A DNA stretch of 64,000 nt from Phycisphaerales bacterium (GTDB lineage: Bacteria; Planctomycetota; Phycisphaerae; Tepidisphaerales; Tepidisphaeraceae): positions 98,662-162,661 of the forward strand of contig JADYZN010000043.1 in NCBI GenBank assembly GCA_020853095.1. Direction: 5' to 3'. The notes under the pieces are model-generated. The model searched no databases and was not told the origin of the DNA. It worked only from the letters and a program-made list of their open reading frames with translations. Positions 33,268 to 42,943 of this stretch are shown here, in pieces. The position numbers were made by a program, and so were the translations under genes. How positions within the stretch are numbered: position 1 is the stretch's first letter; every line of letters begins with the position of its first letter.

Positions 33268-36200
33268 ATGACATCCACCACACCGGCCGCGAAAGCGGTG
33301 GGCCGGCTTGTCCGTGCGCGCCGACTCGATGAACTTGCCCGCCAGCTTGCCCAGGCCAACGCCCTGAGCGCATCGGGCCTGTGGGGCAGCAGCATCGCTG
33401 CGGTGACGGCGGCGGTGGAACAGACCCTGCATCGGCCGGTGTTGGTGGTCTGCGGCCACCTCGATGAAGCCGATGACCTGGCCGATGACATGGAGCTGTT
33501 TCATGGCCGTCGGCCGGAGGTGGTGCCGGCGCTGGAGAGCGGCGGGTCGCTAGGCCGGCTCAGCGAGGAACAGGTCAGCAACCGCCTGCGATTGATCGCG
33601 GGGCTGGGTGAACAAGCCGATGCCGCCAAAAGCAACGGCCAGTCGCGGCCGCCGGGCCTGTGGGTCGCCCCGGTTCAGGCGTTGATGCAGGCCGTCCCAT
33701 CGCGTCAGCAACTGGGCCAGTTGATCCGAACCCTTCGCCCCGGCGATCAGCTGGAACCTGAAAAATTGATCGTCTGGCTGACCGAACGCGGATACAACCG
33801 ACTTGAACAGGTGGAAGTGCCCGGCGATTTCGCCGTGCGCGGAGGGATCATCGACGTTTACCTGCCCGGCGAGTTTGAACAGGCGGGCGAGCTGGTCGGC
33901 CTGACCGTCCGGTTGGACTTTTTTGACGATCAACTGGAATCGATCAAGCGGTTCGACCTTGAAAGTCTCGGCTCGCAACAACCGCTGGATTCGATCCGGC
34001 TGGTCGATGTCAAAGGGGCCTTGCCGGACATCACCGGGGCGACGCATCTGTTTTCCCATCTGCCGGCCGACACGGTGGTGGTTTTCTGGGCGCCGCTGGA
34101 GATCGCCGAACAGGCCAAAAGTTTTCTGGATCGTTTGCCCGAGGCCAACGGGGTTTATCCCCTGTCGGCATTGCTGCGCCACGCATCGGCGTTCACCCGG
34201 CTGGAACTGAGTCAGTTTGGACAAGGCTCGGCCATGCCGTCGATGGTGGGGGCCGACACCGCGCAGGTTCATCTGCCGATCGGATCGCTGCAACGATTTG
34301 AAACCGAGGCATCCAAGGCGATTGTCGAGCTGGCGGAACTGGTGCAAACCCACCGGGTCATGGTTTTCTGTGAAAACACCGGCGAGATGCAGCGGTTTGG
34401 CGAATTGCTGGAACAGCACCAAAAAGGGCTGGGGGAAAAGGTTTCGTTGTACCAGGGGTATCTGCATCGCGGATTTGTCTGGGAACAAGTCGAGGCCGGA
34501 GAGCTTCCGCTGGCGCTGGTGGGACATCACGAGCTGTTTCACCGGTATGAACAGCGAAGGCGGGTGAAAAAAGTCACGGCGTCGCGGCCGGTCGATTCGT
34601 TCCTGGATCTGAAAGTCGGCGATTACGTCGTCCACGTCGCGCACGGAATCGCCCGTTTCATGGGGATGCAGACGATCACCAAGGATGGGCGAAGCGAAGA
34701 ATACCTGAGCCTGCGGTTCGCGGAGAACGCCACGTTGCACGTTCCGGCGGCGCGGATCAACCTAATTCAGAAATACATCGGCGGTTTCCATGGCCACCCG
34801 CAGTTGTCGCGCCTGGGCAGCGGCATGTGGGAAAAGCAGAAGGCCAAGGTGGCCGAGGCGGTGATGGACATGGCCGCCGAACTGCTTGAAATCCAGGCGG
34901 CCCGCGCGGCCGAGCCGGGAATGCCCTATCCGCCCGACACCGAGTGGCAGCACGAGTTCGAGGCTGAATTTCCATATCAGCCGACCGCCGACCAGGTGAT
35001 CGCGGCCGAGGAGATCAAGCAGGACATGTCCCGCAATCGTCCGATGGACCGCCTGTTGTGCGGCGACGTGGGTTACGGCAAGACCGAGATGGCGATGCGG
35101 GCGGCGTTCAAGGCGGTCGAGTATGGCAAGCAGGTGGCGATTCTGGTTCCCACCACGGTGCTGGCCGAGCAGCATTATCGCTCGTTTCGCGAGCGCATGG
35201 TCAATTATCCGTTCACCATCGAGTCGATCAGCCGGTTCAAAACCGCCGGCCAGCAGCGTGAAACGGTCAAAAAACTGGCCGCCGGCGAAATCGACATCCT
35301 GATCGGCACGCATCGGCTCATCAGCAAGGATGTCCACTTCGCCGACCTGGGGCTGGTGGTGATCGACGAGGAGCAGCGATTTGGCGTCACCCACAAGGAA
35401 CGACTCAAACAGATGCGCAAAACCGTGGACGTGCTGACGATGTCCGCCACGCCCATTCCGCGCACGCTGCACATGAGCATGTTGGGGTTGCGCGACATCA
35501 GCTCCCTGACCACCGCCCCGCAGGACCGACGCAGCGTCGTCACCGAGGTGATGACCCACGACAAGGAGCGCATCCGCACGGCGCTGCTGCGCGAGTTGAA
35601 CCGCGAGGGGCAGGTCTATTTCGTCCACAACCGCGTCCACAACATCGCCGACATCGCCGACGAGATTCAGCAACTGGTCCCCGATGCCCGTCTCCTGATC
35701 GGCCACGGCCAGATGGCCGAAGGGGAGCTTGAAGACGTGATGGTCAAGTTCATCCGCCACGAGGCGGACATCCTGGTCTGCACCACCATCATCGAATCGG
35801 GGCTGGACATTCCCAACGTCAACACGATCTTCATCAACAACGCCGACCGGTTCGGCCTCAGCGAATTGCACCAGCTTCGCGGCCGGGTGGGGCGGTGGAA
35901 GCACCGGGCGTATTGCTATTTGTTGCTTCCCTCCGATCGACCCGTCACCCCCATCGCCGCCAAGCGGTTAAAGGCGATCGAGGAGTACAGCCACCTGGGG
36001 GCGGGGTTCAAAATCGCCATGCGCGACCTGGAAATCCGCGGCGCGGGCAACATTCTCGGCCCCGAACAATCCGGCCACATCGCCACCGTGGGTTACGAGA
36101 TGTATTGCCAACTGCTGGAAGAAGCGACCCGGCAATTGAAAAACGAACCCAAGCCCGCCCATCCGGATGCCCACATCGACATCGGCCTGTCGGCGTTCAT

Positions 36201-36651
36201 CCCCCGACAATACATCCCCGGCGACCGCCAGCGCATGGATGTCTACCGCCGGCTGACCCGTTGCACCAGCATGGAGATGATGGCGGAGTTGACCAAAGAC
36301 CTGCACGATGCGTTTGGCGAGCCGCCCCGGCCGGCGATGTTGTTGTTCGCCCTGACCGAAACCCGGCTGCTGGCCGGCCTGTTTGGCATCGAGAGCGTCA
36401 TCAAGCAGCCGCCGGATGTCATCCTGACCGTGCGCGATGCCACCCGCGCGCAGGCCGCCCTCACCGGCGCGCCCGGAACGTTGCGCGTGGTCGATGCGCG
36501 CACGGTTTATTTCCGCCCGCCGCCGGTCTATCTCGAGGCGGATACGCTCCTGATCGTCCTGCGCAACCTGATGTTCGCGGCCTACGAACGCGAGAAAAAC
36601 GGGGAATCGAATTCAACCAATCCAACCAGCAAGGTGAAAAATCATGCGTGA
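33268..36651 (+). CDS. mfd: Transcription-repair coupling factor Mfd
   Basis: A 1127-residue protein of standard length. Domains in order: UvrB-like module (about 1-430), CarD-like RNA-polymerase-interacting domain (LKVGDYVVHVAHGIARFMGM, about 445-510), RecG-like translocase motor with Walker A (CGDVGYGKTEMAMRAAFKAV), DEEQ box (VIDEEQRFGVTHKERLKQ) and motif VI (QLRGRVGRWKHRAYCYLL), then the C-terminal TRCF domain (ENPEPAH-like IDIGLSAFIPRQYIPGDRQR). It displaces stalled RNA polymerase and recruits UvrA. Its end overlaps the aminopeptidase start by 8 bp. Confidence 0.97.
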   Translation: MTSTTPAAKAVGRLVRARRLDELARQLAQANALSASGLWGSSIAAVTAAVEQTLHRPVLVVCGHLDEADDLADDMELFHGRRPEVVPALESGGSLGRLSEEQVSNRLRLIAGLGEQADAAKSNGQSRPPGLWVAPVQALMQAVPSRQQLGQLIRTLRPGDQLEPEKLIVWLTERGYNRLEQVEVPGDFAVRGGIIDVYLPGEFEQAGELVGLTVRLDFFDDQLESIKRFDLESLGSQQPLDSIRLVDVKGALPDITGATHLFSHLPADTVVVFWAPLEIAEQAKSFLDRLPEANGVYPLSALLRHASAFTRLELSQFGQGSAMPSMVGADTAQVHLPIGSLQRFETEASKAIVELAELVQTHRVMVFCENTGEMQRFGELLEQHQKGLGEKVSLYQGYLHRGFVWEQVEAGELPLALVGHHELFHRYEQRRRVKKVTASRPVDSFLDLKVGDYVVHVAHGIARFMGMQTITKDGRSEEYLSLRFAENATLHVPAARINLIQKYIGGFHGHPQLSRLGSGMWEKQKAKVAEAVMDMAAELLEIQAARAAEPGMPYPPDTEWQHEFEAEFPYQPTADQVIAAEEIKQDMSRNRPMDRLLCGDVGYGKTEMAMRAAFKAVEYGKQVAILVPTTVLAEQHYRSFRERMVNYPFTIESISRFKTAGQQRETVKKLAAGEIDILIGTHRLISKDVHFADLGLVVIDEEQRFGVTHKERLKQMRKTVDVLTMSATPIPRTLHMSMLGLRDISSLTTAPQDRRSVVTEVMTHDKERIRTALLRELNREGQVYFVHNRVHNIADIADEIQQLVPDARLLIGHGQMAEGELEDVMVKFIRHEADILVCTTIIESGLDIPNVNTIFINNADRFGLSELHQLRGRVGRWKHRAYCYLLLPSDRPVTPIAAKRLKAIEEYSHLGAGFKIAMRDLEIRGAGNILGPEQSGHIATVGYEMYCQLLEEATRQLKNEPKPAHPDAHIDIGLSAFIPRQYIPGDRQRMDVYRRLTRCTSMEMMAELTKDLHDAFGEPPRPAMLLFALTETRLLAGLFGIESVIKQPPDVILTVRDATRAQAALTGAPGTLRVVDARTVYFRPPPVYLEADTLLIVLRNLMFAAYEREKNGESNSTNPTSKVKNHA

Positions 36652-37774
36652 CCCCAGGCTCGATCGACTGGCATCCGTGCTTGTGAATTACAGCGCGGCA
36701 GTTCAAAAAGACCAGCTTGTCCGACTCAGCGGTACACCGGCGACGATGCCGCTGATTGCGGCGCTGTATGAGCAGGTGTTGGCGGCCGGAGCGCATCCGA
36801 TGGTGCGCATCAATCCGGAGGAATTGACCGAAATTATTCTTAAACATGGCTCCGATCAGCAGTTGCAGTTTTGCAATCCGTTGGGCCTGGCCGAGGTGGA
36901 ACGGCTCGATTGCGCCATCGGCATCTGGGGCGAGGAGAACACGCGAGCGCTGACCAATGTCGATCCCCGGCGCATCGGCCTGCAACAGGCCGCCCGCAAG
37001 CCGATCATGGATCGTTTCATGCAGCGGGCGGCCGAGGGAAAGCTCAAATGGGTCGGGACGCAGTATCCGACGATGGCGTGCGCGCAGGATGCGGAGATGA
37101 GCTTGAGCGAATACGAGGATTTTGTCTTCGGCGCGGGGTTGCTCAATGAGCCGGACCCCGTGGCGGCATGGAAACACCTCAGCACGCGCCAGCAGCGGCT
37201 GGTCGATTTCCTCAACGGAAAGCGCGACTATCGCGTTGTCGCCGCCAATGGGACGGACGTTCGCATGAGCGTGGCGGATCGGACCTGGATCAACTGCGAT
37301 GGGCACGAAAATTTTCCCGATGGCGAGGTGTTCACCGGCCCGGTCATCGACAGCGTTGAAGGGGTGATCCATTTCAGCTTTCCGGTCGTCCATCATGGCC
37401 GGGAGGTGCAGGATGTCCGGTTGACGTTCCGCCAGGGCAAGGTGGTGGATGCCAGCGCGGCCAAGGGGGAGGATTTTCTCATCAGCATGTTGGACATGGA
37501 TGCGGGGAGCCGGTTTCTGGGCGAATGCGCCATCGGCACCAATTTCGGCGTCACCCGATACACGCGCAACACGCTGTTTGATGAAAAGATCGGTGGCACG
37601 GTCCATTTTGCGCTGGGGGCGGGATACCCCGAAACCGGCAACAACAACCAGTCCGGCCTGCACTGGGACATGGTGGTGGACCTGCGTCAGGGGGGATTTG
37701 TCGAGATCGACGGGGAAAAGATCAGCGTGGATGGTCGGTTTGCGCGGGAGGATTGGCCCGGCAGGGGCGGTTGA
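36644..37774 (+). CDS. M29-family metallo-aminopeptidase
   Basis: A 376-residue cytosolic peptidase of the thermophilic aminopeptidase (M29) family. Metal-binding residues are visible near the C-terminus: FLGECAIG (Glu), TVHFALGAGYPETG (His and Tyr) and LHWDMVVDL (H-x-D). The first half has the DQLVRLSGTPATMPLIAAL block typical of the family. It releases N-terminal amino acids from peptides. Its start lies 8 bp inside mfd, so it is translated from the same mRNA. Its end overlaps the convergent small membrane gene by 53 bp. Confidence 0.92.
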   Translation: MRDPRLDRLASVLVNYSAAVQKDQLVRLSGTPATMPLIAALYEQVLAAGAHPMVRINPEELTEIILKHGSDQQLQFCNPLGLAEVERLDCAIGIWGEENTRALTNVDPRRIGLQQAARKPIMDRFMQRAAEGKLKWVGTQYPTMACAQDAEMSLSEYEDFVFGAGLLNEPDPVAAWKHLSTRQQRLVDFLNGKRDYRVVAANGTDVRMSVADRTWINCDGHENFPDGEVFTGPVIDSVEGVIHFSFPVVHHGREVQDVRLTFRQGKVVDASAAKGEDFLISMLDMDAGSRFLGECAIGTNFGVTRYTRNTLFDEKIGGTVHFALGAGYPETGNNNQSGLHWDMVVDLRQGGFVEIDGEKISVDGRFAREDWPGRGG

Positions 37775-38201
37775 GCAGCGGCAGAATCAGGCCGGCGATC
37801 AGGAGCAAGGCGGCCGTGGCGGTGTAGATCATCATGGATTGGCCGTGGGCTTTGCGAAATTCCGGGGTGGCCGTGAGGTGCTGGGCCTGAAGTTCGTTGA
37901 TCCGCGGCGTGATCCAGGCGCTGGAGATGACGGCGCCCAGCGCGGCCAGCGCGAACAGGATGAACAGCACCGATTTCCAACGCGAGGGATGCGACAAAAT
38001 CCATGCAAAGGTTGATAGCAGCGCGATGGCGGCCAGGATCAATTGATACCGCTCAAAGGAGGCGAAAAGGACCGGATTGGCCTGCACCGCCAGGTCGCGG
38101 CTGTGGTTAAAGAGGGATTGAACGGAGATGAAAATCGTCATCAGGCCCCCGAACCACAAGGCCCAGACCAAGGAAATTACAATCGCCAACGCTGTTTTCA
38201 T
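37722..38201 (-). CDS. Four-helix membrane protein (DUF4149-like)
   Basis: A 159-residue protein with four membrane helices (ALAIVISLVWALWFGGLMTI, LILAAIALLSTFAWIL, VLFILFALAALGAVISS and MIYTATAALLLIAGLILPL). The W-F-G-G at the end of helix 1 and the TPRINEL segment between helices 3 and 4 resemble DUF4149/TMEM205-like proteins. Function unknown. The start at ATG 38201 is the only one in front of the hydrophobic region; the longer frame to 38336 is not credible. It overlaps the end of the aminopeptidase gene tail to tail. Confidence 0.65.
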   Translation of the reverse strand: MKTALAIVISLVWALWFGGLMTIFISVQSLFNHSRDLAVQANPVLFASFERYQLILAAIALLSTFAWILSHPSRWKSVLFILFALAALGAVISSAWITPRINELQAQHLTATPEFRKAHGQSMMIYTATAALLLIAGLILPLLNRPCRANPPAQTDHPR

Positions 38202-38307
38202 AAGATAACCCGCCGATGGCGAGTGTAGCGGCGACAATGCGGGTGACAAGCGGACGGTTGGCCAAGGATCGGCCGTCGGGGCATAATGACGCAATTGAGA
38301 CAAACGC

Positions 38308-40899
38308 ATGACCATTGAGACGACCACCACCGCCACGCCCCAAACTCACGCCCCGGCGCATTTGCCGGCCGGCGGCCGTCAGCGGCGGCTGGAATCGCCC
38401 ACCAACCGCATTCGCCGGGATGGGAAGTTTTTTCGGCTGGGCGATGAAAAGTTTTTCGTCAAAGGGGTGACGTATGGCCCGTTCGCCCCCGATGGAGAGG
38501 GCCAACCGCTGCCACCGGCTGACCGGGTGCGGTCGGATTTCGCGTTGATGCGGGAGCTGGGGGCCAATTGCGCGCGGATTTACCACGTGCCGCCGGCCTG
38601 GTTTCTGGATTTGGCGCAGGAGGCGGGGATCAAGATTTTTCTGGACGTGGCCTGGCCCAAAAACCTGATGTTCGTGGGGGATCGGGAATTGACCCGGCAG
38701 GCCCATGAAGCCGTTCGTGCGGCGGCGCGGGCGTGCGGCAATCACCCGGCGCTGTTCGCCCTCAGCGTGGTCAATGAAATCCCGGCCGACCTGGTTCGAT
38801 ATTCGGGGCGAGAGAAGATCGAGGAGTTTATCGACGATCTGGTCCAGACGGCCAAGGCCGAAGCGCCCGATTGCCTGGTGACGTTCGCCAATTTTCCCAC
38901 GACCGAATACATCCAGCCGCGAAACGTCGATTTTCTCTGCTTCAATGTCTATCTGCACGAGGAGAAGACGTTTCGCAATTATTTGGCGCGATTGCAGAAC
39001 ATTGCGGGCGAAAAGCCGCTGATGCTGGGGGAATATGGGATCGACACGTTTCGGGAGCATCCCGAAGCAAGGCAGGCCGAGATTTTGACCGCGCATGTGA
39101 GGGCGGTGTTTGATGAGGGATTGGTGGGGACGTTCATTTTCAGTTTCACGGATGACTGGCATACTCATGGATACCAGATCGAGGATTGGGCGTTTGGCCT
39201 GACCCGTCGGGATCGCACTCCCAAGCCTGCGTTCGCGGCCGTGGCGGAGGTGTTTGGTCGCGTGCCGCAGGTGGCCGAGGCGCAATTGCCATCGTTCAGC
39301 ATCATCATCTGTTCCCACAACGGCGCCAGCACGGTGGAGACCTGTTTGCGTTCGATGGAACGGCTGCGGTATCCGGATTACGAAGTGATTTTCGTGGACG
39401 ATGGGAGTACGGACAACACGCAGGAGATCGTTCAAAAGTTTCCAAATGTTCGCAATATCCGCCAGAAAAATCGCGGCCTGTCCATCGCCCGCAACGTGGG
39501 CCTGGAGGCGGCCAGGGGGGATGTGGTCGTTTACACCGACAGCGATTGCGAGGCGGATGAGGATTGGATTTATTACCTGGCGCTGGCGCTGGTGCGTGGG
39601 CCGCACGCGGGAATGGGCGGGCCGAATTTGATCCCCGATGAGGGGAGCTGGGTGGCCGATTGCGTGGGGTTGTCGCCGGGCGGGCCGACGCACGTCATGG
39701 TGGACGATCGCACGGCCGAACACGTTCCCGGATGCAACATGGCGTTTTATCGCACGGTGTTGATGCAGGTGAACGGGTTTGACAGCCAGTTTCGCAAGGC
39801 GGGGGATGATGTGGACGTGATCTGGCGGATTCAAAACCTGGGATATTCCATCGGTTTTTCCCCGTCGGCGCAGGTCTGGCATTATCGCCGCAACACGGTG
39901 CAGGCGTATTTGAAGCAGCAGCGTGGGTATGGAGAGGCCGAGGCGCTGTTGAAATACAAACACCCGGATCATTTCAACACGCTGGGCGCATCGCATTGGC
40001 GCGGGAGGATTTATGGGGGCGACCAGATCGGCGTGCGCTGGGGCGGGGACGTGGTGTATCACGGGTTTTTCGGGACGGGGCTTTTTCAGTCGATCTATCG
40101 CAAGCCGGCGTCGCTGGCGGCGATGATGATGATGAGCATCGAATGGCATCTGCTGGCCGCGTTCGTGACGATCCTGGGTTTGGCGCTGATGCCGCTGCTG
40201 TGGGTGGCATTGATCATGTTCATGATTCCGCCGGCGCTGGCGATCGTGGCGGCGGCGCAGTCTCCCATGCCGCGTCATCCGCATCCGCTGTCGCGGCCGT
40301 TGATCGCCTATCTGCACCTGCGCCAGCCGATCACGCGGGGTTGGGCGCGCTATTCGGTTCGATTGAAGGCCAAGGTGATGAAAAAGGAGGCGGCCGGCTA
40401 CAAGCGCACCGGGCCGATGCCGTTTGATCCGTACGAAAAACGAACGCTGCGATATTGGAGCAAGGTGGCCGGTCGGCTGGAGATGCTGGACCAGGTCGTG
40501 CGCGAGGCCCGGCAGGCCGGCTGGCGCACGCGGCTGGACAGCGGATGGGAGGGGTGGGACATGGAAATTTACGGCAGCCGATACGTGAAGGTGCGGCTGA
40601 CCACCGCCACCGAACACCACCACGGCAGCGGGATGCTGACCCGGGTCAAGGTGCAGTTGCTGATGAGCCGGTTTTGCCAGGTGTTGCTGGCGGGCAGCAC
40701 GATGCTGGCGGGATTGCTGTTGTTGCACATCCCCTGGCCATTTTGCCGGCCGGCGTTGTTGATTCCGCTGGCGTGGTGGACGATGTACCTGGTGAACAAA
40801 TGGCGCGTCTCCCGGCCGGTGCTGGGATTGATCGACGAAGCGGCGGAGAAGGCGGGCTTTTATCCCGTTCCCGCGCAGCCGGCGGAACAGAATGAGTGA
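38308..40899 (+). CDS. Fusion of a clan GH-A glycosidase domain and a GT2 glycosyltransferase
   Basis: An 863-residue protein. Residues about 40-320 form a TIM barrel of clan GH-A (GH2/GH5-like): KGVTYGPFAP, the acid/base motif SVVNE157 and the nucleophile motif LGE242YG are both present. Residues about 328-580 are a GT2 domain with SIIICSHNGA, VDDGSTD (364-369), the metal motif TDSDC (D411, D413), the acceptor motif AGDDVD and QQRGYGEAE. Membrane helices follow at about 600-650 and 790-830. The GT part should polymerise or extend a glycan at the membrane, and the GH part may trim or transglycosylate it. It opens the glycan cluster and is followed by an ABC exporter. Confidence 0.88.
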   Translation: MTIETTTTATPQTHAPAHLPAGGRQRRLESPTNRIRRDGKFFRLGDEKFFVKGVTYGPFAPDGEGQPLPPADRVRSDFALMRELGANCARIYHVPPAWFLDLAQEAGIKIFLDVAWPKNLMFVGDRELTRQAHEAVRAAARACGNHPALFALSVVNEIPADLVRYSGREKIEEFIDDLVQTAKAEAPDCLVTFANFPTTEYIQPRNVDFLCFNVYLHEEKTFRNYLARLQNIAGEKPLMLGEYGIDTFREHPEARQAEILTAHVRAVFDEGLVGTFIFSFTDDWHTHGYQIEDWAFGLTRRDRTPKPAFAAVAEVFGRVPQVAEAQLPSFSIIICSHNGASTVETCLRSMERLRYPDYEVIFVDDGSTDNTQEIVQKFPNVRNIRQKNRGLSIARNVGLEAARGDVVVYTDSDCEADEDWIYYLALALVRGPHAGMGGPNLIPDEGSWVADCVGLSPGGPTHVMVDDRTAEHVPGCNMAFYRTVLMQVNGFDSQFRKAGDDVDVIWRIQNLGYSIGFSPSAQVWHYRRNTVQAYLKQQRGYGEAEALLKYKHPDHFNTLGASHWRGRIYGGDQIGVRWGGDVVYHGFFGTGLFQSIYRKPASLAAMMMMSIEWHLLAAFVTILGLALMPLLWVALIMFMIPPALAIVAAAQSPMPRHPHPLSRPLIAYLHLRQPITRGWARYSVRLKAKVMKKEAAGYKRTGPMPFDPYEKRTLRYWSKVAGRLEMLDQVVREARQAGWRTRLDSGWEGWDMEIYGSRYVKVRLTTATEHHHGSGMLTRVKVQLLMSRFCQVLLAGSTMLAGLLLLHIPWPFCRPALLIPLAWWTMYLVNKWRVSRPVLGLIDEAAEKAGFYPVPAQPAEQNE

Positions 40900-40902
40900 G
40901 CC

Positions 40903-41010
40903 ACAGATGCACGGAGGGCACAGAGAAGAAGTTCATATTTCAAATTCCAAAATTGAGATTTGAGATTTTCTCTTTGTCTTTCTCCGTGTTCTCTGTGTCT
41001 CTGCGGCGAA
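40903..41010. repeat. Dispersed-type repeat rich in CACAGAG/CTCTGTG
   Basis: This segment between the fusion gene and the ABC exporter starts with CACAGATGCACGGAGGG and ends with CCGTGTTCTCTGTGTCTCTG, which are partly complementary to one another and would fold back. The centre (about 40930-40975) is AT-rich, unlike the coding DNA around it. Similar CTCTGTG/CACAGAG stretches are common between genes of environmental bacteria; I treat it as a non-coding repeat. Confidence 0.5.
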
Positions 41011-41012
41011 TA

Positions 41013-41081
41013 GCCTGTAGAGTGGGCCTTTGGCCCACCGGCAATAATGGAGTTGGTGGGCCAAAGGCCCACCCTACAGGC
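41013..41081. repeat. REP-like inverted repeat, copy 1 (GTGGGCC-TTT-GGCCCAC family)
   Basis: Two 27-nt arms (41013-41039 and 41055-41081) are inverted copies differing at one base, with a 15-nt spacer. Each arm contains its own palindrome GTGGGCCTTTGGCCCAC. Ends are GCCTGTAG and CTACAGGC. It lies just before the ABC exporter gene. A diverged relative lies at 42941-42993. There is no coding capacity, so it depends on an outside transposase if mobile. Confidence 0.75.
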
Positions 41082-41110
41082 AGTGGCTCCGTGACACGTT
41101 AAGGAATTGA

Positions 41111-42943
41111 ATGCGTTTTTATCTGCGGGCGATTTCTTATTTTCGGGCGTATACGGGCGAGATTCTGCTCTCGCTGGTGTTGATCGCGCTGTCCACGTCG
41201 TTCGGGTTGCTGATCCCGTTTCCGATGGCGATTTTTTTTGACTCGGTGATCGGGACGGTGGAGCCGAAGAACTGGATTTACCAGGCGTTTTTCTGGGCGG
41301 CGCCGCAATCCAAGGTGGGGCAGATCATGGCGCTGGCCGGGATCATGCTGGGATTGCGCATCTGCCAGGAATTATTGGGGATGGGCCAGACGCTGTTGAA
41401 CATCCGCATCGGTTACGGCGGGTTGATGCGGGTTCGCTGCGAGCTGTATCGCAAATTGCAGGAATTGTCGCTGGCGTATCACAAGTCGCAGCCGCAGGGG
41501 GATGCGATCTACCGGTTGTCGTATGACACGTATGGTTTTCACACGATCCTGAACGTGCTGGTGCAGACGGTGCTGGTGTCGGCGGTGACGCTGGTGATCA
41601 TGAGCTGGATCATGCTGTCGATGAACTGGCAGTTGACGTTGATCGGGCTGTCGATCTCGCCGCTGCTGTTGTGGACGACGCGGATTTACGGACGGATATT
41701 GCGAAAGAAATCGACCGAGGTGAAGGAGGTCGATTCGCAACTGACCACCACCATCCAGCGTTCGGTGGCGACGATCGGGCTGGTGCAGGCGTTTGGCCGC
41801 GAGGCGGATGAATACGAGGCGTTCAGTTCGACCGTGCAGCGCAGCATCAGCGCCTATCTGAGGCTGCACTGGCAGGAGATGATCTACTGGCTGTTTGTCG
41901 GGTCGATCTTCGGGCTGGGGGGGGCGATGATATTCGGATACGGGGGTTACATCGTCTATCGCGATCAGTTGGTGCTGCATCTGGGGGATGCGGGGATGAC
42001 GATCGGCAAACTGTCGATCTTCATCGCCTACATCCTGGGAAATCTGTACGGGCCGCTCAACAAGCTCAGCACCGCCGGTGCGGCCATCGCCGGCGGCGTG
42101 GCCGGGGTGCAGCGCGTCTTCGAGGTGCTGGACCGCGACCCGATCATCAAGGATGTGCCCAATGCGATTTCGCTGCCCAAACAGCCAAGGGTGCTGGAGC
42201 TGGACCGCGTCGATTTCTGGTACGCGCCGGAAAATCCGGTTTTGCGGGAGCTGTCCTGCACGATCCGGCCGGGGCAGATGGTGGCGTTTGTCGGCTCATC
42301 GGGCGTGGGCAAGACGACGTTGCTGAATCTGCTGCCGCGGTTTTACGATCCGGCGTCGGGCGCGTTGAAACTGGATGGGCACGACATTCGGCAGATCAAA
42401 ATCCGCGATTTGCGGCGGCACGTGGCGCTGGTGTTGCAGGAATCGGTGGTGTTGCCGACGACCGTGTCGGAAAACATCGCCTACGGCCGGCCGGACGCCA
42501 GTGACAGCCAGATCCGCCACGCCGCCGAGATGGCCGGGGCGGCGTCGTTTATCGACAAATTGCCGCAACAATACGCCACCCTCATCAGCGAATCGGGGCA
42601 GAATCTCTCCGGCGGGCAAAAACAGCGCATCAGCATCGCGCGGGCGCTGCTGACCGAGGCGCCGATCATCATCATGGATGAGCCGACCAGTGCCCTGGAC
42701 CCGCAGCACGAGGCGATGATTGTTGATACGCTCCGGCAGCTCAAACGCCAGCGCACCATCATTCTGGTCAGCCACCGTCTCAGCACCGTGGCCGACTGCG
42801 ACCAGATTTTCGTGATGGATGAGGGGCGGATCGTCGAACAGGGAACGCACGATGAACTGGTGAAACATCGGGGGCTGTATTTTAAGATGGCCCGGCATCA
42901 GATGAAACTGGACGATGCTGGGACAACGGTACGAACCGTGTAG
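41111..42943 (+). CDS. ABC exporter, fused membrane and ATPase domains
   Basis: A 610-residue half-transporter of the MsbA/lipid-exporter type. Six membrane helices fill residues about 15-330; the ATPase domain follows with Walker A (VGSSGVGKTTLLNLLP), Q-loop (LQESVVLPTTVSENIAYG), signature (LSGGQKQRISIARALL), Walker B (IIIMDEPTSALDP) and H-loop (ILVSHRLSTVADCD). It works as a homodimer that flips lipid-linked or hydrophobic cargo. Its position between the GH-GT2 fusion and glycosyltransferases suggests a glycan or glycolipid cargo. Its stop codon TAG forms the first bases of a REP-like repeat. Confidence 0.92.
   Translation: MRFYLRAISYFRAYTGEILLSLVLIALSTSFGLLIPFPMAIFFDSVIGTVEPKNWIYQAFFWAAPQSKVGQIMALAGIMLGLRICQELLGMGQTLLNIRIGYGGLMRVRCELYRKLQELSLAYHKSQPQGDAIYRLSYDTYGFHTILNVLVQTVLVSAVTLVIMSWIMLSMNWQLTLIGLSISPLLLWTTRIYGRILRKKSTEVKEVDSQLTTTIQRSVATIGLVQAFGREADEYEAFSSTVQRSISAYLRLHWQEMIYWLFVGSIFGLGGAMIFGYGGYIVYRDQLVLHLGDAGMTIGKLSIFIAYILGNLYGPLNKLSTAGAAIAGGVAGVQRVFEVLDRDPIIKDVPNAISLPKQPRVLELDRVDFWYAPENPVLRELSCTIRPGQMVAFVGSSGVGKTTLLNLLPRFYDPASGALKLDGHDIRQIKIRDLRRHVALVLQESVVLPTTVSENIAYGRPDASDSQIRHAAEMAGAASFIDKLPQQYATLISESGQNLSGGQKQRISIARALLTEAPIIIMDEPTSALDPQHEAMIVDTLRQLKRQRTIILVSHRLSTVADCDQIFVMDEGRIVEQGTHDELVKHRGLYFKMARHQMKLDDAGTTVRTV

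Noticed and set aside
31924-33504. 526-codon minus-strand frame opposite mgtE
   Set aside because: Low-complexity His/Gln/Arg composition from the antisense of MgtE and the Mfd start; no recognisable domain.
38107-40728. 873-codon minus-strand frame opposite the GH-GT2 gene
   Set aside because: It is a shadow of the plus-strand gene: very rich in Arg, His, Pro and Gln, with no motif, while the plus strand has intact GH and GT2 catalytic motifs.
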